Source: Marsupella aquatica
Lineage: Eukaryota > Marchantiophyta
NCBI GenBank assembly: GCA_973895155.1
Contig: OZ316892.1
Coordinates: 25,544,001 to 25,608,000, forward strand
DNA: 64,000 bases
Direction of reading: 5' to 3'
A model generated the notes under the pieces. It was not told the DNA's origin, did not search any database, and was given only the letters and a program-made list of their open reading frames with translations. Below are positions 11,123-22,041 of this stretch, one piece after another. Within the stretch, counting starts at the first letter, position 1; every line of letters begins with the position of its first letter. The position numbers and the translations under genes are program-made.

Positions 11123-13702
11123 GATAACTTCCGGACTGATCACCTGGCTATTTGCTTGTTGATAGCTAATTTGGCACGAGGTAGGACCAGAACAGGTAGC
11201 CACAGGGCCTTGCCGCCCTGAACAGAACGCAAGAACTGTCTATCACTGTAAGCGGTCACAACATTTTGCCAAGGACTAGCCAGTTGATCGAAATTTAAAA
11301 TTCAGGAGATATTACCTATGGAATACGTTTGGCAGCAGATACCTACACCAAAACGCGCCTACGGAGACCATGATTAATCCTCATATTCTGCCTCTGTTTA
11401 ATGTTTCTTCCTTACTACATATCTCTACATTTCTAGTAACACGTACTCAGGTGGCGGATGGTTTAGCCATCTTAGCCTGTGCTAGTCAGCACCTGTCATG
11501 ATGAGGATCTCACTAATTATCTAGAGTTGGATCAAGATCTTTCAGTATCGTTAATTTCTCAGTACACCGGAAGCCGGCTGTAATCGTCGGTAGCTGTTGA
11601 CCGTCAAGTTCAGTCCTTCGTCCCGGAGACAAATTGCAGAGTTCCGAGATAAACCTCACCTATAGACGAGCCAATTGTTATCAAGTCTCAAATTTAGTGA
11701 ATGGTGAAGAAAACAGGAACGAATGGCAGATTACCCAAACTAAGACGAGTCACGGTGAAATCAAACGATGTCTTCCTGAGGGAAACACGCGGCATCTTGC
11801 TCCCACTGATAATATGGCATCATATGGGAGCGGTTGGGGTCGAGCATACAGCAGGGGATATGCAATCCCTCAAACACTAACATCTTTGCATAGACTTCAC
11901 ACATCCAATGCCAGAAAGCGGAGAGGGCATGGTGCTATTTAGCTAGCTAGCAGAAAAGCAGGTGACAAGAACCAAGGTGCTGAACTAATGGCTTACCTCA
12001 CCTGGTTCGCAGGATAACAACCGTAGCTGGTCGTTGATCGAAAAGCAATGCCCGTATATGCTTATGAGTCGAAGGCTCGTATTGGGACCTCCCATGGAAG
12101 AGGGCGCGCCTCCCGTCACATTTGTAGCTAACTACGCCAAATTTCCATCGACTTCGACCCTGCGCGCTGAGCCGTGGACTGTAAACTTGGCATCTTGTTG
12201 AGAGAAATGTACACCAACTTCGATCACAATACCATATACCACATCAAAGACATCGAAAATTGAAGTGATCGCAGAATTAACTTCCTTTCAAATTCCATGG
12301 CCTGGGACGAAGCTAAGCTGTAGTGAACAGACCTGACAGCTTTCCTAGCGAGACGACTTCATCGACCAGAGAAAACTTACCACATCAGATTAGACACCGA
12401 CAGCTGAACTGCCCATTTCGACCCCTCCACAGATCCTTAATTACTAGACAGTGCGCTCTTCAGATTGCGTGTCTGACTTCATTTGAGATATCCATCATTC
12501 GGGAGCTCAGAGTCTACCGATTGGAGAGATGATGTATCGTGAGGATTCCCACCAAAACTGAGTTTGGGTCGACTCGCAACCTCGCTAGACAGATTCAACT
12601 ATACACTGCCTGGAACACTGCCGTGTAGATGCAAGTCATCTCTCGTCCCAGATAAGGGAAACACGGCTTTGGGCATGCGAGTCCGTAATGGGTCTTTCCG
12701 GGAAGTGCATTCCGAAGGGCTCAGTTTCAACACCAGAGATTCTCCAGCTTAGTATATTATTATTTAAGCGGATATGAGAAGCAAAAAGAGGGACCACGCG
12801 GTATAGTGGTCGGTGATCCAATGCGCCATTACAATTACACTCATTGGAACCAAACTTGTAAGTGGTGACATTTCGTAAGAACTAGCGTACTAGTTCATGC
12901 CCGTGCGTTCGGTGCCATCGGATCAACACCTGCCAAGGCGTCCCCACATACTACCTCCACTTAAAGTAAATGGGATTTTAAGGCGGACATCACCAGATAG
13001 TGTCCTAATAACCCGTACTATTTTATATAGAGTACTCATACTCACTTACTAGGGATGCTCAGACTGACCTGGTATGGGTGATGAAAGTCGTGGTTTCAGT
13101 CAATCGTGGTAGTCCGATGAATTCCATTGGAGCATCAACTCCAAGTCGTGCTTCCAGACTCTTCCCCCCCCCCCCTTCCCCCCGCCCCCCTTGGCCTCCC
13201 AAGTTTCTCCACGCTGATGCTGGAAGCATACTTCCGATAGACTTATGCGATCACCCCATCGCCCACAGTACACAAATGAAATGGGCGGCAGCTCGTACGC
13301 CTTGGCCGTCGAGCTTTGCAACAGTGACAACGAGGGTTTGAGCCCGAGTTTGTCAAAATCAGTTGCTTCTATGCAAAAACAATTGCACTATATCCTGTGT
13401 TATACCCGGGGCTATAGACCTTGGGCATCGATCTTTGCAACAGTGGCAACGAAGATTTGAGCCCGAATCGATCAAAATCAATTGCTTCTATGCAAAAACA
13501 ATTGCACTGTATGCTTCGTGCATCTAAATATAGATGGAGAAACTTGTTCTGCTCCTCTTGTGTATTAGTTTAGCCCACAGGGAAGGGACGGTGGTTGCGT
13601 TTGGTTCCCTGGCCTTGCCGGTGCTCCTCTTTGAGTTTGCCGCCCCCCCCTTTTTGTGGCAACCACTCCTAGCTTTCTTTATAATTGGTAATCTTTCGAG
13701 AC
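11123..13702. other. 5' flank of NLR copy 1
   Basis: This region is shared with 20,045-21,845 (copy 2) and 36,003-38,847 (copy 3) at high identity, so it belongs to the duplicated unit and must hold the promoter and 5' leader of the NLR gene. No promoter element can be assigned safely. A plus-strand frame at 11,634-11,942 is also open in copy 2 but closed in copy 3. A long C-tract lies at 13,165-13,190. A short phrase (GAGCCCGA...CAAAATCA.TTGCTTCTATGCAAAAACAATTGCACT, broken here by dots) occurs twice, near 13,340 and 13,460, as an imperfect tandem duplication. Confidence 0.6.
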
Positions 13703-14330
13703 TAGGCTAGTAGTCCAAACACTTGACTCGATATGATGTGAGTGCGAAGTACACCACTCCTACATTTTTCTTTCTGGAAGAAGGCAATGAGCCAAATGAA
13801 TTAAATGGAGGCAAAGACCCAAACGAGGACCCCAACAATACAGCATGTCCAACCAGACAGAGAAGGACGAAATGGGAAAAGCCAAGTCACACTTGGCGAA
13901 GGGAAAGGAAGGGAATTAATTAAAGCTGCTTGGTGAATCTTGAAACAATATATGTAGGTTACCTTATGTGATCTGGTCTTTCAACTGCAGCACGTATAGC
14001 GGATTCTCCAGGATTAGGAAGTTTTATGCTGTAAGTGTTGTTCTACAGGTGACCGTGACGGCTTCAAATTAACTGCCTAATTGATATAACCCACTCTCTT
14101 TGGAGCACTTCCAAAACTTCCCACGTCATGTGAGAACAAAGTGTGTCAAGGGGTTTTGTCCATTTAAGCAAGTACTTAGAAGTGGTAAGGATAACCCGGG
14201 ATATCAAAGCTATAGTGCATGGGATATCATTTATGCACATCTCCATGTGTTTCACTATCCAATAAGTGCATTGGAAATGACTCCTGCACTTTCTTCTATA
14301 TATGTGTTGTCAGGACACACTCCAAGTTTG
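13703..14330. other. Outer 5' flank of unit 1 up to the tandem-duplication junction
   Basis: This stretch matches 39,569-40,050 and, after a gap, 40,740-40,880 in the unit of copy 3. At about 14,320-14,332 the sequence changes from unit-1 5' flank (ends like 40,880: TTGTCAGG.CACAC) to unit-2 3' flank (begins like 28,178: ACTCCAAGTTTGT). This marks the junction between duplicated units. Position 13,703-13,704 (TA) is the empty site for the transposon-like insertion found in unit 3. Confidence 0.6.
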
Positions 14331-15196
14331 TAGCGGAGCCAAGAGGTCGAATACAAAACTAAGGTCTTGAAACGAGGTGAGAGAAAAAATAATTACCATG
14401 GCTGCTTGGGCGCCGACCTGTGAAGCCAAAGCAGCTTCCACTCTTTGTTACTCCGATAGCAGAGTTTAACTTTCCCAGAGGGCTGATATTCCATGCACAG
14501 TACAAACGGGTGATGAATCATGATTCTTCCAACCCGTTCATATAGAACGAAGGAGCTTTGCAAAACAAAAAGCCTTTCTCGCCTACTTGCCATAAGAGTG
14601 TCTCCAAAAATAGAGCTCTTGCTTCTGGAACTCAGTCAGTCGCAACTGCTCTTAGCTAGTGGAAAAGGCTACAAGCATCACAAAAAGAGTTTAGTGACAT
14701 AGACGTTCAATGATGTGGCAGATGGAAAACCTTACCCGACGTTGAAAAAGGAATAGAACAACTATGTAGCTGACATACCTGTTCTTGCTGCTTTTCCAGG
14801 AGAGCGTTCGAAAAATAGAGTAGCAATGAAGGAAATCATAAGCCCACGTTGCTTCAATCAAGGCTGCGCCAAAAGTAAACTGCTGCTTCCACAAGAAAGA
14901 ACGAATTGGTCTGGAAATAGGGTGTGAATATATTGTGGGGGGGACGACAACTCTTTGGCATTTTCAGCTGCCTTGCTGAGCTCCTTGCCCGATGTCTTGT
15001 TCCACTCCTGCAAAGTGCAAAAGTCATGTAAATGCTGGAGGTTAAAGGAAGGCACGTAATCTGCACTCTCGGCTCAAAACGAACGCCACAAATATGACAG
15101 TAATGAGATGAAACTTTCTGTTTACGAAATGTATTCAAGAATTGAGTTTGCCTGGCTGTTGACTCCTATGACACACGTTAGTTGTATAAACTCCGT
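14331..15196. other. 3' flank of NLR copy 2, conserved with copy 3
   Basis: High similarity to 28,178-29,083 shows this is the downstream part of the unit. On the minus strand it contains pieces that look exon-like: a segment starting at 15,007 after TTTGCAG that codes for EWNKTSGKELSKAAENAKEL, a segment ending in CAAGAACAG|GTATGTCAG near 14,790, and a segment ending in CCATG|GTAATT near 14,395. In copy 3 the first acceptor AG is lost and in copy 1 the frame is interrupted by TAA. These may be decayed exons of an ancestral longer gene or a spliced 3' UTR. Confidence 0.4.
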
Positions 15197-16299
15197 TCAT
15201 ACCTTCAACGGGAAAGGCAGCTCGAACTGACTGTAACGGAGAGTCCTACCTATTTGACTTTGTAACCCAAGTATTCCACCGAGCTCTTTCCCAAACAAGG
15301 ACCTCTTCCATCGGTAACTCTCAACTCCAGGAGGTTTGATTCGCAGTGCCCATTCTGCATCTGCTCTGGCTCCATCCTCATCCTTCAATAAGAACTTCAC
15401 GAGGCCCCTGTGTTTAAGCATTTCATAGTCATCTGATTCTAGCTCCAGCCCTTCATTCAAATCTACCAACGCCCCGTTTAAGTCGCCCATCATCCTTTTC
15501 AGAACTCCCCTTTCCTGCAAGCCAGGCGATCTGTCGCCTGCTAATTCAATGAACCCATTGGCATCCCTGAGGGCCCATTCAAAATCGCCCAGCATTGCTT
15601 TCACGAAGCATCTTGCGCTGCCATCAAATAGAAGAATTTGAGTGTCTTAAAAGCGAAGACGGATCTCAAAGCCCTGGAGCTCCTTGACTCTCATTCTCCA
15701 AATTGAAGATATTAAAACTCACACCTGAAGATTAAAATCTCACAACAAATCTTAACAATTTGTGGGAATATGGATCCTCAAAGTTATCGTGGCTCGCTCG
15801 CTCGCTCACTCTCATTCTCTGAATTAAAGATATTGTAAGTTCCACCTAAAAAATTGAAATCTCCCCCCGAATCTTAGCAATTTGTGGGAAAACGTCATGA
15901 TCGAATTAGATGTTTGAATCTGCATGTCCATTAGACCTCCAATCGAAATTTAGTATCAAGCTGAGAAATTGTACCTTACAAGCCTACCAACCATTTCAAT
16001 GGCCAGAGCATTGTCATAGGCTTCGAGTGCTCCCTTGTAGTCTCCCATACTTACTAGTGCATCGCCTTTGCCTTCATAAGCAGCACTTGACAGGTACAGT
16101 CTCTTCTCCTCATTTTCATTAGTAGCCAATTGATAAACTTGTGCACTCCAATATTGTAAGTGCCAATCCTGCCGCTTATCGCTACACGTAAGAATTGTCA
16201 AGCTTTCCAAAGCAGGTGGGGCATCCAAAAGGGCCCTTCTAAGGTAACTCTTATTTTCACCTACGGCACAACAAATGAACCATCATGCCAAGGTTCCAT

Positions 16300-17130
16300 T
16301 CTTTCGTAAAGGAGGGATCACTCTGTCTCCAAGGAGTCCAACAAGCCTGTCCACTGCACCCGGATAAGATTCAATCTTGGTTGCATTTACCACCACATCG
16401 TAGGAAAGACATCCTAATGCCCAAGTTGCTTTCTCTTGTACGTCTGGGCTCACTCCCTCTTCTATGAGTCCAACAAACCTGTCCATTGCACCTGGGTAAG
16501 ATCCAATCTTGATTGCATTCTCCACCACGGCTTCGGAAAGACATCCCAATGCGTGTTGCATTAAGTTGTACACCTGGGGTTACTCCCTGTCCTAAGAGTC
16601 CAACAAGCCTCCCCATTGTACCCGGGTAACATCCAATCTTGGTTGCATTCTCTGAATCTGTGGAAAGACCTCCTAAAGCAAGAGCTTCCATCGCTTGTAC
16701 ATCTGGGCTCACTCCCTCTTCTAGGAGTCCAACAAGCCTGTCTAGTGCACCTGGGTAACATTCAATCTTGGTTGCATTTACCATCACATCTTTGGAAAGA
16801 CATCCTAAAGCCCAAGCTGCTTGTTGTTGTACATCTGGGCTCACTCCCTCTTCTAGGAGTCCAACAAGCCTCCCCACTGTACCCGGGTAAGATCCAATCT
16901 GGGTTGCATTTACCACCACATCCTTGGAAAGACATCCTAATGCCCAAGCTCCTTTCTCTTGTAAATCTGGGCTCACTCCCTCTTCTAAGAGTCCAACCCC
17001 ACCGCACCCGGGTAAGATACAATCTTGGTTGCGTTCTCCAAATCCTCGGACAGGTGTCCTATTGTCCAAGCTGCACTTCTTTGTGCATGTGGGCTTAGCC
17101 CCTCCCCTAACAATCCGACAAGCTTCTCCA
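16300..17130 (-). repeat. Short, diverged ARM array of NLR copy 2
   Basis: About six 132-bp ARM units, each starting on the plus strand at the phrase ACTCCCTCTTCTA or a variant. They differ from each other much more than the units of copy 3 do and include frame-breaking changes (for example GAGTCCAACCCCACCGCAC at 16,990, which lacks about 10 bp). Confidence 0.75.
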
Positions 17131-17263
17131 CAGCACGTGGATATGACACAATCTTGGGTGCATTTTTGCCCATTTCTTTTGAGAGATATCCTAATGTCAC
17201 GGCAGTGTTGGTTTGTATATCTCTGCCAAGAGTTCAAACAGTCTCTCAACTGCACCTGAATGA

Positions 17264-17609
17264 GATCCAATCTTGATTGCATCTTCGGCATTGTGAAAAG
17301 ATAATTGTCGGAAGAGATTAAGAACTTCTCGGAGTTGAGGGTGAAAGTCGGAATTTGTTGGCCGGAGAACGGCTATCAACGCAGGAAGGATCTGGTTATT
17401 GCTCTCCTTGAAGAGAGGCCTTTGGTTTAAAATTGTGATCCAATCTTGATTGCATCTTCGGCATTGTGAAAAGATAATTGTCGGAAGAGATTAAGAACTT
17501 CTCGGAGTTGAGGGTGAAAGTCGGAATTTGTTTGCCAGAGAACGGCTATCAACGCAGGAAGGATCTGGTTATTGCTCTCCTTGAAGAGAGGCCTTTGCTT
17601 TAAAATTGT
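17264..17609 (-). repeat. 173-bp direct tandem duplication in ARM exon of copy 2
   Basis: The sequence from GATCCAATCTTGATTGC at 17,264 is repeated at 17,437 with only a few changes (for example TTGGCCGGAGAA against TTTGCCAGAGAA). The length is not a multiple of three, so the frame shifts. Confidence 0.9.
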
Positions 17610-20044
17610 GAATTGTAGCAAGGCTTGGCATGCACCTGCGATTGTTTGTTGCATAGATAGTAGCTCAATAATCTTTTTCTCGTTCACTCTCCCAAAAGTA
17701 GATATTCCTCAAGAATCTACACATATGCAATGGACTAGGCAAGTTAGTACGTATAGTAAAGTACGTCCGTCTTACAGTCAATACGCGTTCTTACCTGAAC
17801 AACTTATTACCCTCCTATTTTGAGTGTGTGTAAGTCAAAGTTGAGGCGAAAGATTCACAGCCAATTATGAATGTCATATTTGTCCTCAAATATTTTACGC
17901 ACTTGCTGCTTTTAATATCCAGACTGGAATCATCGATTCATATATTTTAATGATGATACTAGACAGCTGGCCCCTCAACAGTCCAAAATTCTAAAATTCT
18001 GATTATCGTAGGGGTTAAGATTTTAAAGGATTACCTTTTTGGTCACTTGATGTGATTTCTTTTGCCACTCCTCTTCACCATCTGCATTTAGTAGCCAGAC
18101 AAATGATCTGATTGAAGACAATTTTGAGATGCCAAGCTTGTCGGTATCATTCACAAATTGATTTACGGGAATCCCCAGCGTGCTTGCTGCTTTGTTACGC
18201 CATGCCTCTTGCCCGTACAGAACCATCAATATAGCAGCAATATTATCGTTTGTAATGTACTCCATCAACTTGGAAAACATCGAGGCAATTTCCTCCTCCT
18301 TTATCACACTTATAAAATTCTGTCGCATGGTATGCAAGGACCAACTCCTTTGAGGGTTATCACTTCTTAGATCTGTTGGGCTCTCTATCTGGATGAAGTT
18401 GATGGTCTCCATGTGCTCACAGCACCTAGAGAATTTAGCCAAGCTGGAGTGTATAATCTTGAACAACGTCTTGAAGACTACTTCAGGAACAGGCTCGCTT
18501 TCAAACACAGATGCTAAGAGTAAAAGAGTTTGCTCTTCACTTGAGAAAGAACTCAACGCCATTTCTATTGATGCTCCCATGCTGCGTTTCGAGTAAGTAC
18601 GACCAAACAGAGTAACAGGTCTTTGGTCATCCCCATTCTGTAGGTCCGAAAGATATCTAACAGTAGATTCCCATTCCTGTAGTTGTGAAGCTTTTCCAAC
18701 GCCTATGTTTGTTGCAACATTAGCCAACACCAAAGGGTTGCAAGCAGATTTGTCAATAATCTGATTGATTTGGTCCTGGCACAGTCAGTGAACATTAATT
18801 AGACGTATATGTATAATTGTCATTTGCGACAATTTCTAGTCTTAGTTCACAGAACCATTTGCTCTCAAAAAATTCCAATCGTCAGAAATACCAGTGAACA
18901 CTGTTGTGAACAAAATGCAGGACTAGGTTCAAACAACTATTACCTGTATATCCGAGGTCACTTCTTGGGGAAAGCCTTTAACATGGTTTGCAAGAATTTG
19001 ATTCGCCTGTTGGGAAGTCGGTAGAGAAATCGGAATTTCAGCACAAATGGCATCAGTCCACAGTCCTGGACGCTGAGTAGTGATTAGGTATTTAATCCCT
19101 TGCTGTTGCACCAAAAGCCTGTCTACTATCATGGAATCCCACACATCATCGAGTATAATCAGCACCGTTTGATTTGCTAGTCGAGCTGAAAGTTGCTTGT
19201 GCATAGCATCCTCAGATTGCAAAGCGAAAGGCATCTCAACAGCTGAGCTCGCTTCACCTTGGCCAGCTGACGTAGGAAGAGCTTGGTATCCCAAATCTTG
19301 CCACAATTGCAGGAGTAGGCTCTTACAGTCCGCCTTCATACCGCAACGTAAGAAAAATACACCGTCCACAAACCGTTTGGAAGCAGGGGCGATCTGAGTA
19401 CCCTGACTTTGCCCTTGGCCGCCTTGAGTTGTGTCTAGGGGATCTACGCCTTCTTGGTAGAGACAAGCCAAGTGTCTCGCCATGCTGGATTTGCCTTGGC
19501 CGGGTCCTCCAGCAACTACCACAATGGGGCCAGTGTTTTCACGTTCCAGAGCCATTCGAACTGCCGTGATGGATGCCTCAAATGGCACATATTTCCTATC
19601 GGGTACGAATGGCAGACGAGCGACTCGACAGAGAGAGGCCTTTTCAAGTTGCTGTGTTCGTTCTGCTTGCTGAGCAATCGTTCGTGATAGGGACTCAAAG
19701 GCTGTAATAACACTATCCAAAGCTCCTGTTAATGATTCCGGATACAACAGTCTTCTCCCGACCGTACAGCAAGAATTTTGTTGTCGCTTCTGTAGCTTAA
19801 GTTGTTCCTTGTCTAGCAGCTGAATCGCCAACTCCAGCACGCGCCCAATATATGGGTCGGTGCTCATTCCATATCTGTTTAGAAGGGATGTCCAACTGTC
19901 TGATTGATGCTCTAGAACAGCCAATCGTAATGGAAATAACTTCATAGCTTCGGATGTTTTGTAAAAATCCAAAGCAGTCTGTTGGGCAAAGGCAGTAGCC
20001 TTAGTGATCAAAGTCACCAACGCATTTGCCTCGGCAACAGCCAT

Positions 20045-21848
20045 GATAACTTGCGGAATTATCACCTGGCTACTTGCTTGTTGCTAGCTAATTTGGCACG
20101 AGGTAGGACCAGAAGAGGTAGCCACAGGGCCATGCCGACCTGAATAGAGGGCACGAACAGCCTGTCACTGGAAGCCATCACACCATCTTTCCAAGGACTA
20201 GCCAGTTGATTGAAATTTCAAATTCAGCAGATCGACAATACCTATGGAATGCGTTTGCCAACATATACCGACAGCAAAACACGCCAGCACTCAGAACGAA
20301 CCACGCCCAAGGAGACCATGATTAATCCTCATACTCTGCCTCTGTGTAGTGTTTCTTTCTACATATCTCCACAAGTCTCGTAACACGTACTCAGGTTGCG
20401 GCTGGTATAGCCATCTTAGCCTATGTTATGCAGCAACAGTCATGATCTGGATCTCACTGATTCTCTAGAGTTGGATCAAGATCTTACAGTATCGTTAATT
20501 TCTCGCAGCCAGTATATCCAAAGCCTGCTGTAAACGTCGGTAGCTGTTGACCGTCGAGTTCAGTCCTTCGTCCCGGAAACAATACAAATTGCAGAGTTCC
20601 GAGATAAACCTGACCTATAGACGAGCCAATTGTTATCAAGTCTCAAATTTAGTGAATGGTGAAGAAAACAGGAACGAATGGCAGATTACCCAAACTAAAA
20701 CGAGTCGCGGCGAAATCAAAGGATGTCTTCCTGAGGGACACACGCGGCATCTTGCTCCCACTGATAATATGGCATCATATGGGAGCGGTTGGTCTCGAGC
20801 ATACAGCAGGGGATATACAATCCCTCAAACACTAATATCTTTGCATAGAGTTCACACATCCAACGCCAGAAAGCGGAGAGGGCATGGTGCTATTTAGCTA
20901 GCTAGCAGAAAAGCAGGTAACGAGAACTAAGGTACTGCAACTATTGGCTCACCTCACCTGGTTTGCAGAAGAACAACCGTAGCTAGGCGTTGATCATAAA
21001 GCAAGGCCCGAATGTGCTCATGAGTCTAAGGCTCTTATTGGGACCTCCCTTGCAAGAAGGGCCTCCCGTCAATCATTTGTAGCTAACTACGACCAATTTC
21101 CAACGCCTTGGCCCCTACGCGCTGAGCTCTGCACTGTAAACCTGGCAGCTTGGTCAGAGAGATTTGCACCTACTTCGATCACAATATCATGCACCACATC
21201 AAAGACGTCGAAAATTGAAGTGATCGCAGGGCTTCCTTTCAAATTCCATTGTCTGGAACACAGCTAAGCTATAGTACTTGAGCAGACCTGACAGCTTCGA
21301 TCACAATATCATGCACCACAATCGAAGACATCCAAAATTGAAGTGATCGCAGGGCTCCTTTCAAATTCCATGGTCTGGAACACAGCTAAGCTACTCTAGG
21401 TGACCAGACCTGACAGCTTTCCCAGACAAAGGACTTCGTCTATCAGAGTAATATATACCACATCAAATCAGATACCGACAATTGAACTGTCCGTTTCGAC
21501 GCCTGCATTGGGTCTTTGCCATTGAGATGCTATGCACTTCTCAAATTGCGAGACTTTATTTGCGATATCCATCATCCGGGAGCCAACAGTCTACCGATTG
21601 GAGAGGGTGTGTATTGTGATTCCCACCAACACTGAGTCTGGGTTGTGCACGGAAGGGGACCACAAAGTCGAGTATTCTGGAACTGGGCCTTCGAGTCGAT
21701 CGCCGTTGGGTCTTTCCGGGAAACGCATTCTGAAGAGCTCATTTTCAACACCAGAGATTCTTCATCAGTATTTTATGAAGTGGATACGAGAAAACACAGA
21801 AAAGGAGGACCTGCGTGGCATTGGGTTGGATTTTGAAACACGGCATTA
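20045..21848. other. 5' flank of NLR copy 2
   Basis: Similar to 11,123-12,850 and 36,003-37,940. The match ends near 21,848, so unit 2 is truncated on this side and lacks the outer flank present in units 1 and 3. It should contain the promoter of copy 2 if that gene is transcribed. Confidence 0.55.
21173..21417. repeat. 122-bp tandem duplication in 5' flank of copy 2
   Basis: CTTCGATCACAATATCATGC begins at 21,173 and again at 21,295, followed by matching sequence to CAGACCTGACAG. Copies 1 and 3 have this segment once. Confidence 0.85.
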
Positions 21849-21965
21849 GGGTATTTATATATACATGTCACACTGCCAATAAAACAGTGCCAAAACAACA
21901 ACAGAAACGCCAAACCGGGAGACAACAGAAACACCAAACCGGGAAATATGATTACGATCATGGGG

Positions 21966-22041
21966 ACTGAACATGCGGGAGATGAGGATGGACCTTTGTG
22001 TACACTGAACATGTGGGAGATGAGGATGGACCTTTGTGTAA
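21966..22041. repeat. 38-bp tandem repeat, two copies
   Basis: ACTGAACATG(C/T)GGGAGATGAG followed by GATGGACCTTTGTGTA occurs at 21,966 and 22,004. Confidence 0.9.

Larger units (their letters stand above)
15197..20044 (-). pseudogene. NLR copy 2: intact NB-ARC exons, broken ARM exon
   Basis: The exon plan matches copies 1 and 3: 20044-18944, 18775-18035, 17716-15975 and 15617-15197. Exons 1 and 2 are open and nearly identical to copy 3 (exon 1 differs at about four residues: F/W, H/Q, P/T, Q/P). Exon 3 is damaged: a 1-bp loss gives an in-frame TGA at 17,686-17,684, only ten codons into the exon. A 173-bp tandem duplication (17,264-17,436 / 17,437-17,609) shifts the frame, and about 10 bp are missing near 16,998. 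Exon 4 (TPR) is open, but a 2-bp loss relative to copies 1 and 3 gives a different C-terminal tail. If transcribed, the message would give a 624-aa protein: N-terminal helical domain, NB-ARC and winged helix, without ARM or TPR. It is either a pseudogene or a truncated NLR. Motifs GGPGQGKSS, LDDVWD and LHT are all present. Confidence 0.8.

Noticed and set aside
11123-11203. Extended N-terminus for NLR copy 1 from an upstream GTG
   Set aside because: No ATG, and the corresponding frame contains TAG in copies 2 and 3. An upstream exon spliced at CAG|GTGATC remains possible but cannot be shown.
11634-11942. Plus-strand frame in the NLR 5' flank, also open in copy 2 (20,547-20,897)
   Set aside because: Conservation is explained by recent duplication. 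The frame is closed in copy 3 and has no recognisable domain.
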